Assembly (NCBI RefSeq): GCF_000701505.1
Contig: NZ_JNJB01000001.1
Coordinates: forward strand, 186,001 to 250,000
Reading direction: 5' to 3'
DNA: 64,000 nucleotides
From: Dyadobacter crusticola DSM 16708
GTDB lineage: Bacteria > Bacteroidota > Bacteroidia > Cytophagales > Spirosomataceae
The translations under genes and the position numbers were made by a program. Shown in pieces: positions 35,280 through 43,214 of this stretch. Position 1 is the first letter of the stretch; every line of letters begins with the position of its first letter. The notes under the pieces are model-generated. The model saw only the letters and a program-made list of their open reading frames with translations. It did not search any database and was not told the DNA's origin.

Positions 35280-36500
35280 ATGAATGAGGCAATTACCCGA
35301 TCCGATGATCAGGAAGGCAGTTTGAGCCAGGCTGAGATTGATTTTATACAACAAAATCTGCACCGGGATATTAACGATCTGATCCTGAAATCAGGACAGG
35401 GAAATGGATTGGATATCAAGAAAATGGCGGGGCAGATCCTGGCAAGACAGAAGGCCGCTCGCAAGCTTCCCGACTGGGCAAGCCACCCCGCGCTCCTTTT
35501 TCCGCCCGCGCTATCAGTCGAACAATCTTCTTCACAGGCTACTGCCCGGTACAAGGCGGGCATGGTCTCCGGCGAGCGGCTGATCGACATCACAGGCGGG
35601 ATGGGAGTAGATTGTTTTTACATGCGCGAAAACTTCAACGAAGTGCATTATTTCGAAATGCAGGAGCAGGTCGCATCCGCAGCCCGCATCAATTTTTCCC
35701 ATTTGCATGCGACGAACATCATCGTCCACCATGCAGATTCCTTGCACTCACTGGCACATACTCCCATTCACGCTGACTGGATCTACGCTGATCCGGCGAG
35801 GAGAAATGAGCACAAGGAAAAAGTAGTACAGCTCGCCGATTGCACGCCAGACATGCCCGCAAACCAGAACCTGCTGCTGAATCTGGCACCCAATATCCTG
35901 ATCAAAACCTCCCCCTTGTTGGATATAGACCTGGCCGCAAAGGCTTTGACACACCTGAAAGAAGTGCACGTGGTAGGTTATGAAAGTGAATGCAAGGAGC
36001 TGCTTTTTGTTTTGGACAGAAATCATCTCGAACCCTCATTTACAATCAAGACGCGCATTGTAGACGAGCAAGGTCAGCCTGTTCACGCGCTTGATTTTGA
36101 CAGGGAAAAAGAAAAGAATGCAGAGGTTGCTTACAGCCAGCCGCTTGCTTATCTCTACGAACCACACGCCGCAGTGCTGAAAGCCGGCGCATTCAAGATA
36201 CTCTGTCAGGTATTTGGGGTAAAGAAGCTTGCGGTAAACAGCCAGCTTTATACATCGGAAACACGCGTAGCGGACTTCCCGGGGCGCACATTCGACATTA
36301 TAGCGCAATGCAAACCAGATATGAAGGAAGTTTCAAAGTTCATCGGCGGCAATAAAGCAAACCTGACGACGCGCAATTTCCCCGCAAAAACAGAGGATTT
36401 ACGTAAAAAGTGGAAACTGAAAGAGGGCGGTGACTTTTATCTGTTTGCCACAACCCTCTCCGATCACCATAAAACTGTGATCGTAACCCGGAAAGCCTAG
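35280..36500 (+). CDS. SAM-dependent methyltransferase with THUMP-like C-terminal domain
   Basis: A 406-residue protein. The N-terminal helical part (about 1-80) is followed by a Rossmann methyltransferase with motif I LIDITGGMGVDCFYM and a DPARR motif in WIYADPARRNEHKE. The C-terminal ~120 residues look like the PG_1098/THUMP-like type seen in Bacteroidota, which suggests an RNA substrate. The exact target is unknown. The frame is open from 35208, but ATG 35280 gives the usual N terminus. It overlaps the end of the ArsC-like gene by 4 bases on the opposite strand. Confidence 0.82.
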   Translation: MNEAITRSDDQEGSLSQAEIDFIQQNLHRDINDLILKSGQGNGLDIKKMAGQILARQKAARKLPDWASHPALLFPPALSVEQSSSQATARYKAGMVSGERLIDITGGMGVDCFYMRENFNEVHYFEMQEQVASAARINFSHLHATNIIVHHADSLHSLAHTPIHADWIYADPARRNEHKEKVVQLADCTPDMPANQNLLLNLAPNILIKTSPLLDIDLAAKALTHLKEVHVVGYESECKELLFVLDRNHLEPSFTIKTRIVDEQGQPVHALDFDREKEKNAEVAYSQPLAYLYEPHAAVLKAGAFKILCQVFGVKKLAVNSQLYTSETRVADFPGRTFDIIAQCKPDMKEVSKFIGGNKANLTTRNFPAKTEDLRKKWKLKEGGDFYLFATTLSDHHKTVIVTRKA

Positions 36501-36853
36501 TTCAGAAACCGATCGGCAAATTCCTTTTCTGAAAAACCGACAAGTATCGCTTTGCCGGCGCTGTCTTCAATTAAAGGCCGCTTGATAGCGGAAGTATTGG
36601 TTGCCAGGATTTTAGCAGCGGCTTCCCCGCCAGTTACATTCGCTTTCTGCTCCGCCGGCAATTCCTTCCACGTTGTGGAGCTTTTATTTAAAACCTTATC
36701 CCAGGGCAATTCTGTAAACCATTTGCTGATCTTCTCCTCCGAAATACCGTCTTTCCGGTAATCGTGAAAAGTATATGCAACATTGTTCCTGTCAAGCCAG
36801 GTCCGCGTTTTCTTAATGGTATCGCAGTTGGGTATTCCGTAAACGGTAAGCAT
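36497..36853 (-). CDS. ArsC/Spx-like small thioredoxin-fold protein
   Basis: A 118-residue protein of the YffB/ArsC/Spx family. The N terminus IPNCDTIKKTRTWL has the redox Cys at residue 10, and KRPLIED with a conserved Arg forms the later active-site region. A second Cys near the first, as in Spx, is absent, so the YffB-type is most likely. The function is probably glutathione- or thiol-linked, but true arsenate reductase activity is not shown. It overlaps the methyltransferase gene by 4 bases. Confidence 0.85.
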   Translation of the reverse strand: MLTVYGIPNCDTIKKTRTWLDRNNVAYTFHDYRKDGISEEKISKWFTELPWDKVLNKSSTTWKELPAEQKANVTGGEAAAKILATNTSAIKRPLIEDSAGKAILVGFSEKEFADRFLN

Positions 36854-36880
36854 GAATTTTCAATTAAACTAAACTATTTA

Positions 36881-38281
36881 TTAAACTCCCGGCAGCACGG
36901 GCTCATCTGTAATCAAGTCGGAGTTCTGCATTTTCTCATCGTCCAGCTCTCCTTCCCAGCGCGCGATCACCGCGGTAGCCAGACAGTTTCCGATCACATT
37001 CACCGATGTGCGGCCCATATCCATTAACTCGTCGATCCCCATAATCAGCAGTACCGGCCATTCGGGCATTCCAAAATTAGCGATCGCACCCAGCAAAATG
37101 ACCAGCGTGGCACGCGGAATACCTGCAACGCCCTTACTGGTGAGCATCAGCAGCAATACCATTGTGAGCTGCTGCCCCAAAGACATTTCGGTACCGGTAG
37201 CCTGCGCCACGAACACAGTCGCGAGTGCAAGATAGAGCGTAGAGCCGTCGAGGTTGAAGCTGTAACCCGTTGGCATTACGAAAGATACGATCTGCCGGGG
37301 CACGCCGAACTTCTCCATTTTTTCCATTGCTTTGGGCAATGCAGATTCTGAGCTGGTAGTGGCAAATGCAATGGACACGGGCTCGAAGATACTTTTGGCA
37401 AATTTGATCACCGGGATTCTCGCAATCATTGCAACCGGCACAAATATGATCAGGATAAAGACGATTAATGCGCAATAGAGGGTAGCAAGCAGCAATGCGA
37501 GGTTTTTTAAAACATCAATCCCCATGTGCCCCACTGTTTCAGCAATTGCCGCACCTACTCCGATCGGCGCGAAGTACATGATGATTTTGGTAAACTTGAA
37601 CATAACCTCGGCCAGCAGCTCTACGCCATGCACAAACTTTTCCTTTTTCGCAGCGGGAAGCAATGCAAGCGCTATCCCGAACAACACGCTGAAAACTACG
37701 ATCTGTAAAACTTCACCGTGGTAAATGGATTTGGCAATGTTTTCAGGAAATGAATGCAATACTATATCCTGCCAGGTTTGCTCCGCTACTTTTGGTAATG
37801 TTGCGTTCAAACTTTCGGGAGGAATAATTCCTTCACCGGGCTTGAACCAGTTTGCAAAAAACAACCCGATCAACAAGGCAAAGGTGGTAACTACCTCGAA
37901 GTACAAAAGCGATTTCCAGCCCATACGGCCCACTTGCTTCAAATCGGAGTGGCCGGCGATACCAGTTACCAAGGTCGCAAAAAGCAGCGGCGCGATGACC
38001 GTTTTGATCATTTGCAGAAATATCTGACGGAGGAAATGCAGCTCTGTTCCCAATTTCGGGAAGTCATAGCCGATTTCGGTACCAACCAGCATCGAGATCA
38101 GGATCGAGGTCGTCAGGTTCTTTTTAATGAAAGCATAAATAATCAGACTGGCCAGCGCAAGCCAGCGGAGAGAAATCAGGACAGTATCTGAGAGGGGAAC
38201 GATATCGTAGGCGCTTAGCACTGAGGCAATAGCCGCCACTGTAACTAATGCAATGTTGATTAAAGTAATTTTGCTCTTCAT
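36881..38281 (-). CDS. Dicarboxylate/amino acid:cation symporter (DAACS family)
   Basis: A 466-residue secondary transporter with about eight helices and two reentrant loops. The first reentrant loop carries TTSSESALPKAMEKME, and the substrate site includes MPTGYSFNLDGSTLYLALATVFVAQA; MLTSKGVAGIPRATLVIL follows. This is the GltP/DctA/EAAT fold that imports glutamate, aspartate or C4-dicarboxylates with Na+ or H+. The substrate is not decided by sequence. It lies 27 bases upstream of the ArsC-like gene on the same strand. Confidence 0.92.
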   Translation of the reverse strand: MKSKITLINIALVTVAAIASVLSAYDIVPLSDTVLISLRWLALASLIIYAFIKKNLTTSILISMLVGTEIGYDFPKLGTELHFLRQIFLQMIKTVIAPLLFATLVTGIAGHSDLKQVGRMGWKSLLYFEVVTTFALLIGLFFANWFKPGEGIIPPESLNATLPKVAEQTWQDIVLHSFPENIAKSIYHGEVLQIVVFSVLFGIALALLPAAKKEKFVHGVELLAEVMFKFTKIIMYFAPIGVGAAIAETVGHMGIDVLKNLALLLATLYCALIVFILIIFVPVAMIARIPVIKFAKSIFEPVSIAFATTSSESALPKAMEKMEKFGVPRQIVSFVMPTGYSFNLDGSTLYLALATVFVAQATGTEMSLGQQLTMVLLLMLTSKGVAGIPRATLVILLGAIANFGMPEWPVLLIMGIDELMDMGRTSVNVIGNCLATAVIARWEGELDDEKMQNSDLITDEPVLPGV

Positions 38282-38475
38282 ATCGGGATTGAAGTGGGAG
38301 ATCGGTTTGCGATGGTAAACTTATAAAAAATCAATTTAAGCCCAACTATTACACAACTGCATTAAACTTGAAAAACAGAATTTAATGATTGTGTTTCGTC
38401 GGCTACTTTAATATTTATATCTTATATTATTAAAAAAGTGAAATAAAAAACTGTTTATTCTAAAACACCGTGGCT

Positions 38476-38544
38476 ATGATAAATGCAAAAATTTCAGGAA
38501 AGAAGCTATTTGATCCGGCTACGGCTGCGGTTTTAAAGATCTAA
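38476..38544 (+). CDS. Possible 22-codon leader peptide
   Basis: An ATG-started frame of 22 codons (MINAKISGKKLFDPATAAVLKI, shown only by position 38476-38544) ending in TAA, located 169 bases before the stress-protein ATG. No ribosome binding site was seen. The frame is short enough to be chance, so this is only a candidate. Confidence 0.2.
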   Translation: MINAKISGKKLFDPATAAVLKI

Positions 38545-38647
38545 TTTGGCACAAAAATTTAACATGCCTCTGTATCCAGTACGAAATTTGCAGCGGCGGA
38601 GTACATTCATCCCTGTCTTATCATTTTATGAAAACTGACCAGGATCC

Positions 38648-38678
38648 TTTGATCCAGTTCTTAAATTGAATATGTTCG
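38648..38678 (+). promoter_or_regulatory. Promoter-like TTTG-N19-TATGTTCG for the universal stress protein gene
   Basis: TTTG (38648-38651), a 19-base spacer, then TATGTTCG (38671-38678), close to the Bacteroidota -33/-7 consensus TTTG / TAnnTTTG. The predicted transcript would start about 28 bases before the ATG at 38713. Confidence 0.6.
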
Positions 38679-38712
38679 GGCACTGCATTTTCCCAACTCA
38701 AACCATCATTTT

Positions 38713-39567
38713 ATGAACCGCCTACTGATTCCGATTGATTTTTCTGAAAACGCCGAGCACGCGCTGAATGCTGCAAAAATCATTGCTGAAAAGGGAGCAA
38801 CCGAGCTGCTTGTCCTGCATGCCTACCAACCCTACATTGCCGATGTAAACGTTACACCCGGAGGCGTTTTGCCAGGAGTAGGCGGTGCCGATTTCCTATC
38901 AATGACCACCGACTTAGAAAATGAGTATCGGAACAAACTGGATCAGTACGCCGAAAACCTGGTGGCCGCAGGATATAATGCACGTGCAATATGGACGCTG
39001 GGCAGTGTAAACTCTGCTGTGGAAGAGGCGATTGAAGAATATAAGCCTGCTATGGTAATCATGGGACGCACCGGGACCGGGGGTTTTCTCGATAAGCTGA
39101 TAGGAAGCTCGGCAACGCACATTGCGCTGCAATCCAAATGCCCGGTACTTGTGATACCTCCGCAAAGCAATCCTGCAAAGTTCAGCAAGATCGTATATGC
39201 CACTCAGTTTGAATACGACGAAAACGACATTCTCCGGGAAGTCTTTGTACTGCTCAACCATTTAGGCGCCGAATTGACTTTGCTGAAAATCCAGTCCGAT
39301 GCGCAACCCAACATTCAGCCTGACAACCAGTACATTGACGAAATAAAATCCGAGTTTGCTATCTCCGACCATCAGATTGTTTACAGGAAAGCAAACAGTG
39401 TGATTGACGGAATTGAAGCATATTGCGACGAAGCGGGCGCCGATCTGCTCATTATGTCTGCCCGGGAACGTTCTTTCATCGAAGAATTCCTGATCAACCC
39501 AAGTGTAACCAGGAAACTGGTTGTAGATACCCACGTTCCGCTGCTTGTTTTTCACCTTAAATCCTGA
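38713..39567 (+). CDS. Tandem universal stress protein (UspA family)
   Basis: A 284-residue protein made of two Usp domains (about 1-145 and 150-284). The first has the ATP-binding pattern G-R-T-G-T-G-G-F-L-D-K-L-I-G-S-S near residue 119. In the second domain the same loop is altered (SARERSFIEEFLINPS), so it has probably lost nucleotide binding. Such proteins respond to stress and stationary phase. It is followed 5 bases later by corA, suggesting co-transcription. Confidence 0.9.
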   Translation: MNRLLIPIDFSENAEHALNAAKIIAEKGATELLVLHAYQPYIADVNVTPGGVLPGVGGADFLSMTTDLENEYRNKLDQYAENLVAAGYNARAIWTLGSVNSAVEEAIEEYKPAMVIMGRTGTGGFLDKLIGSSATHIALQSKCPVLVIPPQSNPAKFSKIVYATQFEYDENDILREVFVLLNHLGAELTLLKIQSDAQPNIQPDNQYIDEIKSEFAISDHQIVYRKANSVIDGIEAYCDEAGADLLIMSARERSFIEEFLINPSVTRKLVVDTHVPLLVFHLKS

Positions 39568-39572
39568 ACTAA

Positions 39573-40703
39573 TTGAGTAAGGAAGAGCCAACCAACGAGT
39601 CAGAAAGCGAGCAGCTTTCCCCTTTGATCAAAAAAACCAAGCGTTACAAACGCCGGAATTTGCTGACTTCTCCGGGTACTCTGACTTATGTCGGGCCCGA
39701 TATCGCGCTGAAAACGACGGTGCGGAGGATTCAGTATAATGAAAAAATGATCAAGGATGAGCCAGTTAAGTCTCTGAAAGATTGTCTGCCCGCCGAGCGC
39801 GGAGAGCCGGTTATAACCTGGCTTGACGTGGACGGGATTCACGAGATTGAACTCATTCAGAAACTGGGAAATGCTTATCACCTGCATTCGCTGCTGTTGG
39901 AGGACGTAGTCAATACGGAACACAAGCCAAAGCTGGAACTTTACGATTCGGGCCAGTTGTTTTTGACGTTGAAAATGCTGCACATTGAGTCTGAGCAGCC
40001 TATTTGCATTTCATCCGAGCACGTCAGCTTTGTTTTGGGAAACAATTACCTGGTATCGTTTCAGGAAGAACGAACCAGCGACATTTTTTCGCCGGTACTT
40101 TCCAGGCTGCGGGCTTCGGTTGGTAAAACGCGCAAAAACGGGCCTGATTATCTGCTTTTCGCATTGCTGGACGTCGTTGTCGACAATTACTTTATTATAC
40201 TTGAAAAATTAGGTGACGAGCTGGACACCGTTGAAGATCAGGTGATCAGAGGTACCGAGGATATTTCACTCAAACAACTCTATGCATTGAAACGCGAGCT
40301 GACCCTGGCCCGACGACAGATCTGGCCGCTGCGGGATATGCTCAACCAGCTGATCAGGGAAGATAATGTGCAGATTACCAGAGATGTTATCCCCTACTAC
40401 CGCGATCTCTACGATCATGTAATGCAGGTATTAGACACTATTGACTCTTACCGAGAGCTGGTAGCCAGCCTTGCCGACGTGCACTTATCGACGATCAGTA
40501 ACAGGATGAACTCGGTGATGAAAACGCTGACTATTTTTTCAGCTGTATTCATGCCGCTTACATTTATTGTTGGTGTCTACGGAATGAACTTTGAATATAT
40601 GCCGGAGCTTAAAATGCGGTACGGCTATTTTTATGTTTGGGGATTGATGGCGGTGGTCACCACAGGTTTGATATTTTATTTCAAAAGCAAAAAATGGATG
40701 TAG
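39573..40703 (+). CDS. corA: CorA magnesium/cobalt transporter
   Basis: A 376-residue Mg2+ channel. A large cytoplasmic funnel domain (about 1-315) is followed by two membrane helices; the first helix ends in the selectivity signature YGMNFEYMPEL. The acidic loop between helices faces outside. The start is a TTG at 39573, only 5 bases after the stress-protein stop. No ATG lies before the conserved SPGTLTYVG segment, so a non-ATG start is needed. Confidence 0.93.
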   Translation: MSKEEPTNESESEQLSPLIKKTKRYKRRNLLTSPGTLTYVGPDIALKTTVRRIQYNEKMIKDEPVKSLKDCLPAERGEPVITWLDVDGIHEIELIQKLGNAYHLHSLLLEDVVNTEHKPKLELYDSGQLFLTLKMLHIESEQPICISSEHVSFVLGNNYLVSFQEERTSDIFSPVLSRLRASVGKTRKNGPDYLLFALLDVVVDNYFIILEKLGDELDTVEDQVIRGTEDISLKQLYALKRELTLARRQIWPLRDMLNQLIREDNVQITRDVIPYYRDLYDHVMQVLDTIDSYRELVASLADVHLSTISNRMNSVMKTLTIFSAVFMPLTFIVGVYGMNFEYMPELKMRYGYFYVWGLMAVVTTGLIFYFKSKKWM

Positions 40704-40739
40704 GTTTGATACCTTTACGCCGTTTTAAAATGCATTGGA

Positions 40740-43214
40740 ATGAGCTTTACTCCGACGATTTCTCAACCTATCTCAACCACAGCCGCTTACATTCTTACTG
40801 ACAGCCGCCAGGTATCATTTCCGGAACAAAGTATATTTTTTGCGATCAAAGGCGAGCGCCACGACGGGCATCGCTTCGTTCCCGAACTTTACGAAACGGG
40901 TGTACGGGAATTTGTCCTGGAAGACGCGCACCTAGCTGAAAAGCTGCGTGAGACAATTGCCAGCTGGGCCGATGCGAAGATCTGGATCGTACCTTCTTCC
41001 ATTCGCGCATTGCAGAAACTGGTTTCAGAGAAAAGGGGGAAGTTCGACATTCCCGTGATAGGCATTGCCGGCAGTAATGGAAAAACGATTGTGAAAGAGT
41101 GGCTGGTGCAGCTTTTGTCTCCCGAGCACCGAATCGTGGCGAGTCCCAAAAGCTACAATTCGCAGATTGGTGTGCCGCTTTCCGTATGGAACATCAGCAA
41201 TGAACATACGCTTGGAATTTTTGAATCAGGCATTTCGCAGGCCCACGAAATGGAGTACCTGCAACCCGTTATGCAGCCGACAATCGGCATTTTCACGAAT
41301 ATCGGTTCAGCACACGATAATGGTTTTAGAAGCCGGAAACAAAAAATCACTGAAAAGCTCCGTCTTTTTACCAAAGTGAAAAAGCTGATTTACAGGAAAG
41401 ATTATACAGATATAGACGAAGAGATCAGGCTGATCTTGAAACCAGTTAATGCATTCCTGAAAACCGTAAGCTGGGGCAGTAAGCGCTCCGGGGCCGATGT
41501 GCAGGTTACATTTGAAGTTCAGTCGGACAAAACGTTAATCCAGCTGAATGGTACACTCGGCACCCACAACTTCGAAACTGCATTCCGTGACGAGGCTTCC
41601 CTTGAAAACCTGACACATTGCATTGTGTTTATGCTTGACTTTGGGATTACTGCAGAGGCAGTTCAGCAGAAAATCAGGCAGCTCAGGCCGGTTTCAATGC
41701 GATTGGAATTAAAGGAAGGTATCAATCACAATTATGTGATCGACGATACCTATAACAATGATATTCAGGGGCTGGCAATGGCGCTTAACTTCCTGGGACA
41801 GCAGGAACAGCGACAGAAAAAGGCGGTGATTATTTCGGATTTATTGCAAACCGGGCAAACCCCGACTGAGCTCTACCGGTCGGTTGCGAGCTTGTTGAAA
41901 GAAAAGAACATCCATCAGCTCATCGCAATTGGTCCGCAAATCAGCGGTCAGGCAGCATTATTTGACTTCCCTAGTCAGTCTTTTTACAACACAACGGAAG
42001 CTTTCCTGGAAGATTTCCCTTTCGGATCATTGACCGACAGCCTGATCCTGGTAAAAGGTGCCCGGTCGTTTTCTTTCGAGAAGATCGTGCAGCGTTTACA
42101 GCAAAAAGCACACGGTACTGTGCTGGAAATCAATTTGGACGCATTAGTACACAACCTTAATTACTATCGCTCAAAGGCAGGAAAGGAAACCAAAGTTATG
42201 GCGATGGTGAAAGCTTTTGCATACGGAAGCGGCAGCGCGGAGGTAGCGTCGCTTCTGCAATATCACCGGGTAGATTATCTCGGCGTTGCGTATGCAGATG
42301 AAGGTGTTGTCTTGCGCCAGAACGGTATCAGTCTGCCGATTATGGTGATGAGTCCGGCTACGCCTACCTTCGATTTACTGTTGCAGCACAGGCTCGAACC
42401 CGAAATTTACAGCCGCCGCGTACTGACCGACTGGATCACCTACATTGAAAAATTGCCCGCAGACTCCTACATACCTCCGATTCATTTAAAACTCGACACC
42501 GGAATGCACCGGCTCGGCTTTGTGGCCGACGATCTTAACTGGCTTGCGGATCAATTGAGAGCACATACTGAAATAAAGGTAGCAAGCATATTTTCGCACC
42601 TGGTTGGGGCTGATGAAGGTGTACATAACGAATTCTCAAAGCAGCAATACGCCCAGTTCATCGAAGGCGCCTCGCGACTCGAAGGTACCCTCGGCTATAA
42701 AGTATTGAAGCACATTCTTAATTCTGCCGGTATTGTACGTTTCCCGGAATACAAGCTGGATATGGTCAGGCTTGGCATCGGGCTTTATGGCGTGGAAGCG
42801 ACTGGTCAGGAGCAAAGTGCATTGCAACCCGGCGGTACGCTTAAAACTGTTATCTCGCAGATCAAATATCTGACAACCGGTGAAACGGTCGGCTACAGCA
42901 GAAGAGGCCAGATCAAACATGATTCAGCGATTGCTACGCTAGCGATCGGTTATGCGGACGGTTACGACCGGCGGTTTGGAAACGGTATCGGGCAGGTTTG
43001 GGTAAATGGAACACTTTGCCCCACGATCGGAAATGTCTGTATGGATATGACGATGGTCGACGTAAGTGAGGCGAATGCGGAAGAAGGAGACGAAGTAATC
43101 GTTTTCGGCAAGCAGGTACCTATTAGTGATTTGGCCAGAAAAATAAACACGATCCCCTATGAGATTCTGACTGGCATAGGAGATCGCGTGAAAAGGGTAT
43201 TCTTTAAAGAGTAG
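40740..43214 (+). CDS. Bifunctional MurF / alanine racemase
   Basis: A fused cell-wall enzyme of 824 residues. Residues about 1-450 are UDP-N-acetylmuramoyl-tripeptide:D-Ala-D-Ala ligase, with ATP site GSNGKTIVKEWLVQLL and a substrate motif VIDDTYNNDIQGLAMAL. Residues about 460-824 are a PLP-dependent alanine racemase, with the PLP Lys in VMAMVKAFAYGSGSAEVA and the C-terminal GYADGYDRRFGNG motif. Joining the D-Ala supply to its use is common in Bacteroidota. The stop abuts the stop of ppk. Confidence 0.93.
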   Translation: MSFTPTISQPISTTAAYILTDSRQVSFPEQSIFFAIKGERHDGHRFVPELYETGVREFVLEDAHLAEKLRETIASWADAKIWIVPSSIRALQKLVSEKRGKFDIPVIGIAGSNGKTIVKEWLVQLLSPEHRIVASPKSYNSQIGVPLSVWNISNEHTLGIFESGISQAHEMEYLQPVMQPTIGIFTNIGSAHDNGFRSRKQKITEKLRLFTKVKKLIYRKDYTDIDEEIRLILKPVNAFLKTVSWGSKRSGADVQVTFEVQSDKTLIQLNGTLGTHNFETAFRDEASLENLTHCIVFMLDFGITAEAVQQKIRQLRPVSMRLELKEGINHNYVIDDTYNNDIQGLAMALNFLGQQEQRQKKAVIISDLLQTGQTPTELYRSVASLLKEKNIHQLIAIGPQISGQAALFDFPSQSFYNTTEAFLEDFPFGSLTDSLILVKGARSFSFEKIVQRLQQKAHGTVLEINLDALVHNLNYYRSKAGKETKVMAMVKAFAYGSGSAEVASLLQYHRVDYLGVAYADEGVVLRQNGISLPIMVMSPATPTFDLLLQHRLEPEIYSRRVLTDWITYIEKLPADSYIPPIHLKLDTGMHRLGFVADDLNWLADQLRAHTEIKVASIFSHLVGADEGVHNEFSKQQYAQFIEGASRLEGTLGYKVLKHILNSAGIVRFPEYKLDMVRLGIGLYGVEATGQEQSALQPGGTLKTVISQIKYLTTGETVGYSRRGQIKHDSAIATLAIGYADGYDRRFGNGIGQVWVNGTLCPTIGNVCMDMTMVDVSEANAEEGDEVIVFGKQVPISDLARKINTIPYEILTGIGDRVKRVFFKE

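Larger units (their letters stand above)
38282..38712. other. 431-base intergenic region between the symporter and universal stress protein genes
   Basis: The two genes diverge from this region. Its first part (38282-38470) is strongly AT-rich, as expected for a promoter region. The second part holds a possible short reading frame (38476-38544), then a good promoter-like pair (38648-38678) for the stress protein. No tRNA, repeat or hairpin with a T run was seen. Confidence 0.7.
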
